From contig JAQBYJ010000002.1 in assembly GCA_027622555.1 (NCBI GenBank), positions 1 to 64,000 on the forward strand: 64,000 nt of DNA, written 5' to 3'. Of this stretch, positions 36,769 through 46,209 are shown piece after piece. The notes beneath the pieces were generated by a model, which did no database searches, was not told where the DNA came from, and saw nothing but the letters and a program-made list of their open reading frames with translations. A program made the translations under genes and the position numbers. The DNA is from Verrucomicrobiota bacterium. GTDB lineage: Bacteria > Verrucomicrobiota > Verrucomicrobiia > Opitutales > UBA2995. Position 1 is the stretch's first letter; every line of letters starts with the position of its first letter.

Positions 36769-37725
36769 TTATCCAATCAACGCCATCGCTTTTTTCAACG
36801 AAGCAATCGTTGCCTTACAGGCGGCATCGTCATCCAGATCGCGGAGAGGTTGATTGAAAGGCTCCGCTCGTGCGGGCCCATCGTAGCCGATTTTTACCAA
36901 CGCCTTGAGGAAAGGGTTGAGGTCTATGACGCCGGTCGCCAGGGGGAGTTCTCTCTGACCGTCTTGCTGCTGTTGTTTGTCAACGCCTTTGGGAGCGTCA
37001 TTCAAATCAACCAGTGTTATACTCTTGGGATCCAGTTTTGTGATGGCTTCGGCGCTGTCGCCAGCCTGCCACCAATGCCAGGAATCGAGAACGTAACCCA
37101 CGTTGCCTGTGCCGATGGCGGCACAGAGTTCCTGGGTTTCGGCAAGGGTATGTAAGAAAGGGTATTTGCCGCGAATGAGCAGAGTCGTGGTGCCAACGTA
37201 TTCGAAGCCGAGTCGGAGATCATTGTCCCGAAGTATCGTGGCTGCTTCCCATAGGCGACGGGTGTGCTGCTTGAAATTTTCATTGTAGGTCAGCTCGTCG
37301 TGCGAAGGCATGATCCACGTGTTCACCCGTGTGACGCCGGCTCTTTTCAGGCCAGCCGCGAGTTTTGGAAGCTCCTTCAGGTCTTCTTCGAATTTGGCGC
37401 GATCTTTTCTGAAGTCGACCGGAAGGCCGGAACTGCCCCAGCTGACCTTCTTTTTTGCCATGTCTTCCTGGAGGTCGTTTAATTGTTCTTTGCTTAAATC
37501 GGCCAGATAGTTGGCTTGTGCTTCAACGGACTCGAATCCGTATTGATGGGCGAGTTCGATCGATCGTTTTTGATCGGCCTTAATTCCAAGCGCTCCTCCT
37601 ACAAAGTTGATGGTGAATTTGCGCCCAGCTGATTTGTGATGGGCGGCGAACAGATTCGGGCCAATTGCTGCCGAGGCAGCGATTCCTGTTAGGGTGGATG
37701 TGCGGATAAAATCTCTACGATTCAT
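36769..37725 (-). CDS. Exported sugar phosphate isomerase/epimerase-like TIM barrel
   Basis: About 318 residues from the ATG at 37725, which starts a TAT signal (MNRRDFIRTSTLTGIAASAA). The mature part is a xylose-isomerase-like TIM barrel (AP-endonuclease 2 fold): YGFESVEAQANYL, RLGFEYVGT with a metal Glu, YVLDSWHWWQAGD with Asp and His ligands, LVDLNDAP, and a final Glu in GPARAEPFNQP. Such exported isomerases are frequent beside sulfatases and Gfo/Idh/MocA genes in Verrucomicrobiota. Divergent from the sulfatase at 37848. Confidence 0.88.
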   Translation of the reverse strand: MNRRDFIRTSTLTGIAASAAIGPNLFAAHHKSAGRKFTINFVGGALGIKADQKRSIELAHQYGFESVEAQANYLADLSKEQLNDLQEDMAKKKVSWGSSGLPVDFRKDRAKFEEDLKELPKLAAGLKRAGVTRVNTWIMPSHDELTYNENFKQHTRRLWEAATILRDNDLRLGFEYVGTTTLLIRGKYPFLHTLAETQELCAAIGTGNVGYVLDSWHWWQAGDSAEAITKLDPKSITLVDLNDAPKGVDKQQQQDGQRELPLATGVIDLNPFLKALVKIGYDGPARAEPFNQPLRDLDDDAACKATIASLKKAMALIG

Positions 37726-37847
37726 AGTGGTGACAGGGTAATGATGGTTTAAGATCCAAAACGTGATGAATTGAAGGCCACGGGTCAATGCTTCAACCGA
37801 GGTTGGTTCTTTATCGACAAGTTGCTGGGCTAAAATGAATCTGAGTT

Positions 37848-39731
37848 ATGAAGTTTTCACTCTACCCTAAATTCTTGATTTTTCCCATCCTGTTTTGGAG
37901 CACTTCTTTTACCGCTGCTCAGGACAAGCCCAACATCCTTTGGATATTTGCGGAGGACACTTCGCCCTGGATGGGCTGTTATGGTCATGAGGTCAATAAA
38001 GGTCACACACCACATATCGATTCGTTGGCAAATCAAGGGGTGTTGTTTAAACGGGCCTACGTTCCAGCGCCAGTCTGTTCAGCTTGTCGTTCTGCCCTCA
38101 TGGGCGGGATGAGCCAGATTCGGTTCAATGCCCATGAGCATCGCAGTTCGCGAGGTCCTGCCCAGCTGTTTCTGCCGGATGGCATGAAGCTGCTTCCTCA
38201 GATCATGAATGAAAATGGCTACTCCACCTTCAATTTAGGGAAGACCGACTATAACTTTATCCTCGCCGATAGTGAGATCTTCACTTTCAGTCAGAAACAG
38301 CGAGACCCGATTCCTTGGGATAAGGTAAAACAGCAGCAGCCATTTTACGGACAGATCCAGACCGCTGGAGGAAAGCAGAATACCAAGACTTGGCCAGAGG
38401 ACCGGAAAACTGACAGAAGCAAGGTTATTGTTCCAGCCGACTATCCTGACAATGCTGTTCAGCGTGAGGTGGTAGCCGAACACTACGATTCGATACGAAA
38501 GGATGATGATTTTATCGGTGAAATCCTGGAAGGTCTGAAAAGAAACGGACTCTGGGAAACTACCATCGTTGTTTATTTTGGAGACCATGGCGCCAATCAA
38601 CTGCTACGTCATAAGCAGATGCCGACTGAGGGTGGACTGCATGTGCCCTTCGCTGTTTACGGTCCTGAAAAGTGGGTACCTAGAAAACAGGTACGAAACG
38701 ATCTGGTAAATATGTTGGACTTGTCTGCAACAACCCTTGCCTGGGCTGGTATCCCCATTCCTGCGACTTGGGAAGGGCAGCATTTATTTGGCAAAGAATT
38801 TAAGGCGAGAGAATGGGTGGCTGCAGCGAAGGACCGTTTGGATCATACCATCGATCGGGTTCGAACGATTCGGACAGAGCAGTATCGCTACACCCGAAAT
38901 TACAAAACCGACCGCATTTTCCTTCAACCGCAGTACCGGGATACGCAGCCTTACACAAAAAATATGCATGACCTTTACCACGCGGGGAAATTGTCTGACC
39001 GCCACAAAGAAATCTATTTTGGAGAAAGGCCGGCTGAAGAATTTTACGACGTGGAAAAGGATCCGGCGCAGATGGTGAATCTGATCGACGATCCGAAACT
39101 CGCGGGTGAGATCCAACGTCATCGTCAGCTTCTCGATTCCTGGATTGTCAAGGGCGACTGTGGGGAAGGGGAAGAATCCCTCGATGAGTTGGCCTTTCAA
39201 GCCGATAACCGCTGGGGTTCCGTGAACCCCGAGTATGAGCTGGTTAGAATCGATCACGATGGAGACGGATTGTCGAGTGAGTGGGAGAAGGTAGTGAGAC
39301 GTGACCCAGACGACGGAAAATTGCAGTTTCTTTTTGATAATGGCGGTTGGCAGACTGAAGGGTGGGAGGCCGAAGGAAACCTTCCGAATATTGCGGGCTA
39401 TCTTGGGTTTCTGGACTTCGATCTACCGGATGGTCATGGAGCTATCGTGCGAAAGGGATTGAATGCGGACGCGGCCAGGAATTCCGGAGCTTTGGAGATT
39501 CGCGCAAAAGCGTCTTCGTCTTTGTTGGTTTGGCTCTTGGCCGAAAATGAATCAGGAAACATGGAATCAATTGCCGGTCCGGTTACCGTAAAAGAGTCGG
39601 ACCATTTCGCAACGTATTCATTGATGCTTGATGGCAATCCCAATTGGAGCGGAACTGTGAAAGAGCTTAAGCTATCCTTTAAAGGAGCGCCCGGAGTATT
39701 TTTGGAAATCGACTCTATAAAGGCCCAGTGA
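37848..39731 (+). CDS. Sulfatase with calcium-loop and jelly-roll C-terminal extension
   Basis: A 627-residue secreted type I sulfatase (Sec signal to about residue 24). Metal-binding start NILWIFAEDTSPWMGCYG; the formylglycine motif is VCSACRSALMGG, that is CxAxR in place of CxPxR. Later ligand block YFGDHGAN near residue 245. After the catalytic domain (to about 465) a DHDGDGLSSEWEK calcium-type loop leads into about 150 residues that look like a beta jelly roll (FLDFDLPDGHG...), perhaps a glycan-binding or sorting module. Substrate unknown. Convergent with the molybdenum oxidoreductase gene, 19 nt apart. Confidence 0.92.
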   Translation: MKFSLYPKFLIFPILFWSTSFTAAQDKPNILWIFAEDTSPWMGCYGHEVNKGHTPHIDSLANQGVLFKRAYVPAPVCSACRSALMGGMSQIRFNAHEHRSSRGPAQLFLPDGMKLLPQIMNENGYSTFNLGKTDYNFILADSEIFTFSQKQRDPIPWDKVKQQQPFYGQIQTAGGKQNTKTWPEDRKTDRSKVIVPADYPDNAVQREVVAEHYDSIRKDDDFIGEILEGLKRNGLWETTIVVYFGDHGANQLLRHKQMPTEGGLHVPFAVYGPEKWVPRKQVRNDLVNMLDLSATTLAWAGIPIPATWEGQHLFGKEFKAREWVAAAKDRLDHTIDRVRTIRTEQYRYTRNYKTDRIFLQPQYRDTQPYTKNMHDLYHAGKLSDRHKEIYFGERPAEEFYDVEKDPAQMVNLIDDPKLAGEIQRHRQLLDSWIVKGDCGEGEESLDELAFQADNRWGSVNPEYELVRIDHDGDGLSSEWEKVVRRDPDDGKLQFLFDNGGWQTEGWEAEGNLPNIAGYLGFLDFDLPDGHGAIVRKGLNADAARNSGALEIRAKASSSLLVWLLAENESGNMESIAGPVTVKESDHFATYSLMLDGNPNWSGTVKELKLSFKGAPGVFLEIDSIKAQ

Positions 39732-39750
39732 AAAATTAGCTGGAACTATT

Positions 39751-41034
39751 TCAAACTACCTCGAATTGACGTACTTGAATTCCGTTTTTGCCACTTCTTG
39801 CCGCGGGTCGAGGTTCTGGTTGTGCGTAGCCATTCAGATCGACCGCCCGAGCGCGAACTTCGTAGTGACCTGGTTTGAGATTGTTGATTTCTGTAAACCA
39901 AAATCCCACGCCGAAGCGTAGCGGCCATGTTTTGGGTTCTCCGGTTTTGGGATCGAAGCCCAGAATGTTTTTGGTGGAGATTCCATTTGGCAATTCCACG
40001 CTCCAATCAGGCTGGGGATAAATGTGGCAGGGTTTCCAGGGAGCACTAACAAATTCGGGATCGTCATCGTCGAGTGGCTCTTGCTCGGCACCGACCTTTC
40101 GAACCCAACATTCCACGCGTTCCAATCCAGATAAGCCGGATATGACTTGTCCGGTTACGGTAAGGATTTTTCCTGAGGAAACTTTCTCCGGAATTTCGGT
40201 GGTGTAGGCGGCCGTTTTAAGAAACGACTCGGGGTCATTGTTCTTTAGCGCGTAGGTATCGTTGCTCCGGTAATCGTTGGTAAGGAAAATGTGTTGAAGC
40301 CATTTAACCGATTTGAAGCCGTGTGACCAGGTAACGACCATTCTTACCGGTCCGCCCCGTATCGGTGGAATCGGTTTACCGTTGAGTTTATATGCAAGAA
40401 ATACGGGTAGCTCACCGGGTGGAGTTTCCATCGCCTGAGTATAACTGACGGAAGACTGGAAGATCTGTTCCGGATCGTTGTTGTGAAACCCCCAATAGTA
40501 GATGCGGCGAACATTATTCATCGATCCACAAAGACCAAGAATATCGCGCAACGGAACTCCTTCCCAGAGTCCTTGACCCAATGGAGAAGGAATGTTCAAG
40601 CATTGCATCGCCTTGATATATTTTACGCTCTTCATCTTTCCCAATTCCAAAAGCATCGGCAGATCGAGCGCCGTGCCGTCGGCCAAAGTGAGAGGATGAT
40701 TTACGGTCGCCGGTAGTTGAATGTTGGGCTCCTCTATGAACGGATCGGCCGTTATTTCCAATCGCCAACTTGCGGGAGTCATTCGCGCGTTTTCCAATGC
40801 CTGACCGGTAAGCGTATGTGGCTTAGGGTTCCCGCGGGCGACGGTATAGAAATCTTCAGCCGGAGTTAGTGCTGGAAAGGGGCAAACAGGTCCACCCGGA
40901 TAATTGCTTGCGATCGACTCGGGAGTCTCGGCCGCGTGGGAGATCGCTTTTCCCGCAAAGGTAGTAGCTGCTATGGCCGTAGACTTTATGACGAATCCGC
41001 GGCGCGAGATGGGATTGTTGTCCTTGGATTTCAT
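39751..41034 (-). CDS. Exported molybdopterin-dependent oxidoreductase (sulfite-oxidase family)
   Basis: A 427-residue TAT-exported protein (signal ISRRGFVIKSTAIAATTFAG). The sulfite-oxidase-type molybdenum cofactor domain covers about residues 110-290; the molybdenum-ligating Cys is in IKAMQCLNIP, followed by GVPLRDIL and VRMVVTWSHGFKSVKWL. The last 120 residues form the Ig-like Mo-co dimerisation domain. There is no haem domain. It may oxidise sulfite released from sulfated glycans or reduce an oxidised substrate; the neighbourhood with sulfatases favours sulfite but does not prove it. The nearest upstream gene on the same strand is the dehydratase-like gene at 41256-42497. Confidence 0.88.
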   Translation of the reverse strand: MKSKDNNPISRRGFVIKSTAIAATTFAGKAISHAAETPESIASNYPGGPVCPFPALTPAEDFYTVARGNPKPHTLTGQALENARMTPASWRLEITADPFIEEPNIQLPATVNHPLTLADGTALDLPMLLELGKMKSVKYIKAMQCLNIPSPLGQGLWEGVPLRDILGLCGSMNNVRRIYYWGFHNNDPEQIFQSSVSYTQAMETPPGELPVFLAYKLNGKPIPPIRGGPVRMVVTWSHGFKSVKWLQHIFLTNDYRSNDTYALKNNDPESFLKTAAYTTEIPEKVSSGKILTVTGQVISGLSGLERVECWVRKVGAEQEPLDDDDPEFVSAPWKPCHIYPQPDWSVELPNGISTKNILGFDPKTGEPKTWPLRFGVGFWFTEINNLKPGHYEVRARAVDLNGYAQPEPRPAARSGKNGIQVRQFEVV

Positions 41035-41116
41035 TGGGTAAGTGTGGATTGTTGGAGTTCCATTGTTGTAAGCAATGAATTGGAAAACAATTATTCTATA
41101 TAATTAGGGTCGAGAT

Positions 41117-41182
41117 GTAGGAGCAAATTTATTCGCGACTTGAATATCCAAGACTCCAGATCGCGAACAGGTTTGTTCCTAC
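41117..41182. repeat. REP-like palindrome (GCAAATTTATTCGCGA type)
   Basis: Arms GTAGGAGCAAATTTATTCGC at the left and GCGAACAGGTTTGTTCCTAC at the right, around TCGCGA-like cores. The outer GTAGGAG/..TCCTAC is shared with the other classes; the inner arm matches the worn copy at 3994-4055. It lies in the spacer between two minus-strand genes (41035-41255). Confidence 0.8.
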
Positions 41183-41255
41183 AATTGAGTTTATATTTCG
41201 AGTTGCGATGAGTCCGATTGATTCAGGTTGAACGCCAGGTGTGTGATAATCTGAA

Positions 41256-42497
41256 TCAGCCCCACCATTTTTCTCCTTGGACTAGATGCGCCTTAACCAC
41301 ATCTGGGTCGAGCTCGATTCCCAGGCCGGGCTTATCAGTCAGTTCTACGAATCCGTTCTTACACAACGGTTCATTGTGGACTATAACATCATCCATCCAG
41401 CCTCCGTTAAAGAAGACCGTTTCACAGGCGAGGTAATCACGAATGGATGATGCCCATTGAATAGATGCCATACCGTTCACGATGCTACCTGTATTATGAT
41501 TGGCCATGGGGAGAAAGTAGAGGTCTGCCAGATCTGCCATTCGTTTACTTTCCAGAAACCCGCCCGAGTTGCGTAGGTCGGGGTGTAAGATGTCGATGGC
41601 GGCATTCGTCACAAAGGGGAGTGCTTCTGATCGGCGCATCCAGTTCTCTCCCGTGCAAATAGGAACCGGCGACATTTCCGCCAGGCGTTTCCAGCTTTCG
41701 GAGTAGGGGACTGGTAGAGGATCTTCCAGCCATAACGGTTTTATAGAGGCAACCACCTCGGCCAGATCAATGGCACTTCGAAGATCGAATTCCCAATGGC
41801 ATCCGATCATAATGTCGTGGTCCCATCCCAATGCGTCGCGCGCGTTTTCAAATCCTTGGCGGAGGTTGCGAAGTTCCTTGCTGGAAAGCAGGCGATTGGA
41901 TGGATCTTTTCCAAAGTCATTTTCTGGCTTTGTACGGAATGGGCCAAACTTGTGGCAGTTAATTCCGTTGGGTGTTTCCATCACTTCCTCGGCCCAATCA
42001 CGACAGGCCTTTTTGTCGAGAAAATCTTTTGGAGTAGCGTGGTCGTACAATCGAACTTTGTCACGAAATCGGCCGCCTAATAATGTTGCCGATGGAACGT
42101 TCAGGATCTTCCCTGCCAAATCCCAGAGGGCCATTTCAATGCCACTAAAAGCGCGCTGTTGATGATGCGCACTGCCATCGGTGTAGCGATAACCGGTATA
42201 GAGTCGGTCGATTTCCAAAGGATCTTTTCCAATAAGGAATTCCTTCACTCCATGAATAGCTTCCACAATCCCCAGACCGGGAGAACCATAAGCCTCGGCG
42301 AATCCAAACAACCCTGCATCTGTTTCAATCTTTACCAGCGTATAGGTGCGCGCTCCATTCAGGAGCATGGTTTTAATATCGGTTATCTTGACCTTTCCTC
42401 TTTCGGAAGCCGCGTGCAGGGAATAGGATGAAAGCCAGGTGGCAGCTGTTGCCCCTGCCAATGTAGTCAAGAATGAGCGTCGTGATAATTGTGTCAT
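41256..42497 (-). CDS. Exported mandelate racemase/muconate lactonizing family dehydratase
   Basis: A 413-residue enolase-superfamily enzyme with a TAT signal (LSRRSFLTTLAGATAATWL). N-terminal capping domain, then the barrel with magnesium ligands visible at WEFD, WLEDPLP and CTGENW, and a catalytic His in MANHNTGS. The layout fits the galactonate/gluconate dehydratase-like branch, which removes water from aldonic acids to give 2-keto-3-deoxy acids. Export of such an enzyme is unusual outside PVC bacteria. It starts 12 nt after the stop of the PQQ sugar dehydrogenase, so the two probably form one transcript and consecutive reactions. Confidence 0.88.
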   Translation of the reverse strand: MTQLSRRSFLTTLAGATAATWLSSYSLHAASERGKVKITDIKTMLLNGARTYTLVKIETDAGLFGFAEAYGSPGLGIVEAIHGVKEFLIGKDPLEIDRLYTGYRYTDGSAHHQQRAFSGIEMALWDLAGKILNVPSATLLGGRFRDKVRLYDHATPKDFLDKKACRDWAEEVMETPNGINCHKFGPFRTKPENDFGKDPSNRLLSSKELRNLRQGFENARDALGWDHDIMIGCHWEFDLRSAIDLAEVVASIKPLWLEDPLPVPYSESWKRLAEMSPVPICTGENWMRRSEALPFVTNAAIDILHPDLRNSGGFLESKRMADLADLYFLPMANHNTGSIVNGMASIQWASSIRDYLACETVFFNGGWMDDVIVHNEPLCKNGFVELTDKPGLGIELDPDVVKAHLVQGEKWWG

Positions 42498-42509
42498 CGT
42501 TTTCGTGGG

Positions 42510-44015
42510 TTAGGTATCAGGGGTAAGTCGGAGTAAGAATCCTCGTTGATCTACCAAAATATAGAGTGCTCCGTCAGGGCCAGTAGTTATATCCCGAATT
42601 CGTCCGCAATCTTTTAGGATGAATTCTGCTTCAGTGACTGTGTCACCCTCGATAATAAGCCGGCGAATGTTCTTATGTTTCAGAGAGGCTACCAACAGGT
42701 TGTGTTTCCATTTTGGGAAAAGAGGGCTGGTGTTGAATTCGATGGCGCTCAGGGCAGGGGAGGGGGTCCAATATTTCATGGGCTGGGCCATGCCTTCCCT
42801 CTCCTTGTAAGGCGTAAGCGGCGTGTTGTCAGAATGCAGTCCCATTGTGATTACGGGCCAACCCAAGTTAACTCCTTTGGTAATTCTGTTCAGCTCATCA
42901 CCACCCATGGGACCATGTTCGGTCGACCAGATTTCGCCGGTTATTGGGTGAAACGCGAGTCCCTGGGCGTTGCGAGAGCCATAGGCAAAGATAGTTGGCA
43001 AAACGCCGGTAAGCCTCATGGCAGCAAATGGATTGTCTTTCGGGATTCTGCCATCGGGATGGATACGATGAATTTTACCTTCGGGTCTGGCCAGATTCTG
43101 CGCCTGTATCATCAGGTGACGGTCTCCAATGCTGAAATACAAATAGCCGTCCCGATCAAACAGCAGTCGTGAACCATAGTGATCCCGAACGAATGTGTAA
43201 GCATCTTCGGGTGCCGAGTAGATGACTTGCTGGTCTTTCCAATGCCCGTCTTTTATCCGACCTCGTACCACGCGCACCATGGACCGCTTGATTTCCTCGT
43301 TATCAAGAATTCTATCCGCTTCATGCGCGTAGACCAGATATATCCAACCGTTTTCGGCGTAATTCGGATCGGCTGCGATGTCGAGGTATCCCATACTTCC
43401 ATCGTCCGACAGCATCACTGCAAGGGGAGTATCTGCTATTGGTTGCTCCACAACTTTGTTATCAATCAGTAAGCGTAGCGCTCCGCCGTGCTCGGTAAAC
43501 ACCGCTGTCCGATCGTCGAGAAAAGTAATTCCCCATGGTTTGCTTAGGCCTTTCGCCACTATTTCGATTTTTAAGCGGTAATGTTCGGTATCGAAATGGC
43601 TGGGAGGTGGAGGTGGCTCGACCCTGAGTTCCGCCTCCACCTTGAGAATGTATTCCAGAACCGCATCGATTTCCGGGTCTGTCAGAACTGTATTCCAGGG
43701 CACCATCGGAGTTCCTATAATACCGAACGCGATATTACGTCTGTGTTGACCATCTCCGGAACCGTAATTCCAAACACCATCAATAAAACTTGCAGCCTGT
43801 CCGCCTTCCAGGTTGGGCCCATGACAAACTGCGCAATGCGTGGTGTAAACTTCCTTCCCGGTACGATCAGCCCTGGATACGAGCGGAAATACTAACAGGC
43901 ACAGAAACGCCAACACTGCGCGCCATGGCTGTACCAATCTTTTGAATAACGACTGTTCCGTGGGGAGTTCTTTTGCGGTTTTTGTTCGGATTTGGAATTT
44001 CAGGACCGTCATCAT
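42510..44015 (-). CDS. PQQ-dependent aldose dehydrogenase with N-terminal cytochrome c
   Basis: 501 residues. A membrane-targeting/signal segment (VLAFLCLLVFPLVSRA) ends near residue 50; the start at 44015 or the next Met gives the same protein. A cytochrome c domain follows with CAVCHG and a downstream GTPMVPW Met ligand. The C-terminal 340 residues are a soluble glucose dehydrogenase-type propeller: GKIHRIHPDGRIPKDNPF, GSRNAQGLAFHP and STEHGPMGGDELN, which bind PQQ and calcium. It should oxidise aldoses to lactones in the periplasm and pass electrons to its own haem. The dehydratase gene follows after 12 nt. Confidence 0.92.
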   Translation of the reverse strand: MMTVLKFQIRTKTAKELPTEQSLFKRLVQPWRAVLAFLCLLVFPLVSRADRTGKEVYTTHCAVCHGPNLEGGQAASFIDGVWNYGSGDGQHRRNIAFGIIGTPMVPWNTVLTDPEIDAVLEYILKVEAELRVEPPPPPSHFDTEHYRLKIEIVAKGLSKPWGITFLDDRTAVFTEHGGALRLLIDNKVVEQPIADTPLAVMLSDDGSMGYLDIAADPNYAENGWIYLVYAHEADRILDNEEIKRSMVRVVRGRIKDGHWKDQQVIYSAPEDAYTFVRDHYGSRLLFDRDGYLYFSIGDRHLMIQAQNLARPEGKIHRIHPDGRIPKDNPFAAMRLTGVLPTIFAYGSRNAQGLAFHPITGEIWSTEHGPMGGDELNRITKGVNLGWPVITMGLHSDNTPLTPYKEREGMAQPMKYWTPSPALSAIEFNTSPLFPKWKHNLLVASLKHKNIRRLIIEGDTVTEAEFILKDCGRIRDITTGPDGALYILVDQRGFLLRLTPDT

Positions 44016-44278
44016 TTATTTGATAGAGGGTGCTTTGCTAATGCGTGCTGACACGAAAAATTTCGATGACTGGTATTTGGGGTATATATGCTCATCAATC
44101 TCGGTTGGGGATCTTGCTTTGAAGAAAGCGATTTGATGGTTAAATACAAATTGTAGCTGTGGCAATCTGTTAGAAACCTTGCATTTAAATTTTATCGCGG
44201 GATAATTTTGAGTGTCCGAGTACTTTGCTTGGACGATTCTTTCAAGCAGACTGCGAATGGTCTTGGTAATTAGTTTTT

Positions 44279-45622
44279 ATGATTATGGGATTAATAAAAT
44301 TACGAATGAAAATAATAACCAAACTTAAGAACTTTGCCTTAGGATTTCTTTGTGCGTTTTTGCCCCTAGGAACGTTTGGCCAAAACTATGACATCTTGCT
44401 TAAAGGTGGGCATGTCATTGATGCGAAAAATGATATCGATGGGGTTTTTGACGTGGCGATTACCGGTAACCGAATTGCGGCGGTTGCGGTGAATATTCCT
44501 GAAAATGAGGGAAAGCTCATTGTCGATGCATCCGGCCTGTATGTGACGCCAGGCTTGATTGACTTGCATGCCCACATGTTCTGGGGAACGAGCGAAGGGG
44601 ATTACCTGGCAAATAGTTTCAGTGCCCTGCCGCCCGATGGATTTACTTTGCAGTATGGAGTGACCACCGCGGTGGACGCAGGAGGACCCGGCTGGAGGAA
44701 CTTCGAGCTTTATAAACGCCAAACCATAGACAAGTCCACGACACGAATAAAAGTGTTTCTCAATATTGTGGGTTCCGGAATGAGCGGGGATCCCGACGAG
44801 CAAGACGTTGGTGATATGGATCCCAAATTGGCAGCCATGATGGCCTTTGAGCACCCGAATGAGATTGTCGGGATAAAGCTGGCTCATTTTAAAGGTCCTA
44901 ATTGGATCCCCGTGCGAAAGGCGGTGGAGGCAGGTCGTTGGGCGAACATTCCTGTTATGGTCGATTTTGGTAGGTCTGAACCTTCTCTTTCAATTGAACA
45001 TTTATTCCTGGAAGAATTGAGACCTGGTGACATTTACACTCATTGCTTTGCAGATGCCTTGGGTCGGGAATCGATTGTGGATGAATCGGGAAAACTTAAA
45101 GATTTTGTTCCAAAGGCCATTAAGCGCGGTCTGATTTTTGATGTAGGACACGGTGCGGGAAGCTTTCGTTGGTCTGTTGCTATTCCGGCTCTTGAACAAG
45201 GCATGCGACCTCAAACCATCAGCACCGATCTTCACACTGGCAGCATGAATAGAGGCATGAAAAATCAGCTCAACGTCATGTCAAAATTGCTAAATATTGG
45301 CATGACTTTGGAGGAAGTAATCCTGGCATCTACCTGGAAGCCTGCGCAGGTCATCAAAATGGATGAGGACCTGGGCCACCTCAGTGTCGGCGCTTTGGCC
45401 GATGTCGCTGTTCTTCGAAAATTAGCGGGAAAGTTTGGATTCATCGACGTCGCTAATACCCGGTTCGATGGGACTGAAAAGTTGGTCTGTGAACTGACGA
45501 TTCTCGACGGAAAAGTAGTATGGGACCTGAACGGCATTTCTATGGAAAAGTGGGATGAAGCAATAATTCCGTCCGCTCCTGGACGATCGGAAGTTCTCAA
45601 TTTTATTAATCCACCAAAATGA
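44279..45622 (+). CDS. Exported amidohydrolase/deacetylase (EF_0837/AHA_3915-like)
   Basis: A 447-residue amidohydrolase-superfamily enzyme with a Sec signal (FALGFLCAFLPLGTFGQ). Metal ligands: HxH as DLHAHMFWG, the barrel Lys in IVGIKLAHF, His in DIYTHCF and FDVGHGAG, and Asp in STDLHTG. It resembles the group found beside SelA-like PLP enzymes in other bacteria, where the pair acts on N-acylated or cyclic amino-acid-like compounds. Its stop overlaps the RidA start (ATGA). First gene of the four-gene plus-strand cluster to 49320, and divergent from the sugar dehydrogenase. Confidence 0.88.
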   Translation: MIMGLIKLRMKIITKLKNFALGFLCAFLPLGTFGQNYDILLKGGHVIDAKNDIDGVFDVAITGNRIAAVAVNIPENEGKLIVDASGLYVTPGLIDLHAHMFWGTSEGDYLANSFSALPPDGFTLQYGVTTAVDAGGPGWRNFELYKRQTIDKSTTRIKVFLNIVGSGMSGDPDEQDVGDMDPKLAAMMAFEHPNEIVGIKLAHFKGPNWIPVRKAVEAGRWANIPVMVDFGRSEPSLSIEHLFLEELRPGDIYTHCFADALGRESIVDESGKLKDFVPKAIKRGLIFDVGHGAGSFRWSVAIPALEQGMRPQTISTDLHTGSMNRGMKNQLNVMSKLLNIGMTLEEVILASTWKPAQVIKMDEDLGHLSVGALADVAVLRKLAGKFGFIDVANTRFDGTEKLVCELTILDGKVVWDLNGISMEKWDEAIIPSAPGRSEVLNFINPPK

Positions 45623-46209
45623 AAAACACAGTCAATATATCAGTTGTCGCCATCGCCTTCCTGGGCTTTTTTCTATTCATATTTTCGCCGTTTTTTAAGG
45701 ACGGAAAAGAGAATACGGATACGAGTTTCGCTGCTCATCACGAGAGCTCGAGCTTTGAAGCGAATTTAAAGAAATCAGGAATTATTTTAAATACAGGAGC
45801 AAAGGCAAATGATCACTTTCTACCAGTCGTAGTTGCCGGGAATCTTGCTTTTCTGTCAGGGCATGGACCGAGAAAACCGGAAGGCGGTTCTGTCCAGGGA
45901 AAGGTAGGCAAAGACCTGACCATCGAGGAAGGTTATCATGCTGCACGTCTTACGATGATAGCGTTATTGTCATCCTTGAGAGAGGAGATCGGTAGTCTCG
46001 ATCGGGTAAAGCGGATTGTGAAAGTACACGGCATGGTGAATTGCACGGCAGATTTTACGCAACAACCTGCGGTAATAAACGGAGCCACAGCTGTGTTGAC
46101 CGAAATATTTGGTGACATGGGCAAGCCCGCTCGCGCCGCCGTTGGGATGGGATCTCTGCCCAGTAATATAGCGGTCGAGATCGAGATGATCGTGGAATTG
46201 CAGCCTTGA
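45619..46209 (+). CDS. Exported RidA-family (enamine/imine deaminase-like) protein
   Basis: 196 residues: an N-terminal hydrophobic signal or anchor (VAIAFLGFFLFIFSPFF), a short linker, then a RidA/YjgF domain from about residue 55. Conserved features include VVVAGNLAFLSGHGPRKP and PARAAVGMGSLPSNIAVEIE with the family Arg. RidA hydrolyses reactive 2-aminoacrylate-type enamines/imines made by PLP enzymes. An extracytoplasmic RidA is unusual. It overlaps the amidohydrolase gene by 4 nt and precedes two PLP-enzyme genes, which fits a role in clearing their intermediates. Confidence 0.9.
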   Translation: MKNTVNISVVAIAFLGFFLFIFSPFFKDGKENTDTSFAAHHESSSFEANLKKSGIILNTGAKANDHFLPVVVAGNLAFLSGHGPRKPEGGSVQGKVGKDLTIEEGYHAARLTMIALLSSLREEIGSLDRVKRIVKVHGMVNCTADFTQQPAVINGATAVLTEIFGDMGKPARAAVGMGSLPSNIAVEIEMIVELQP

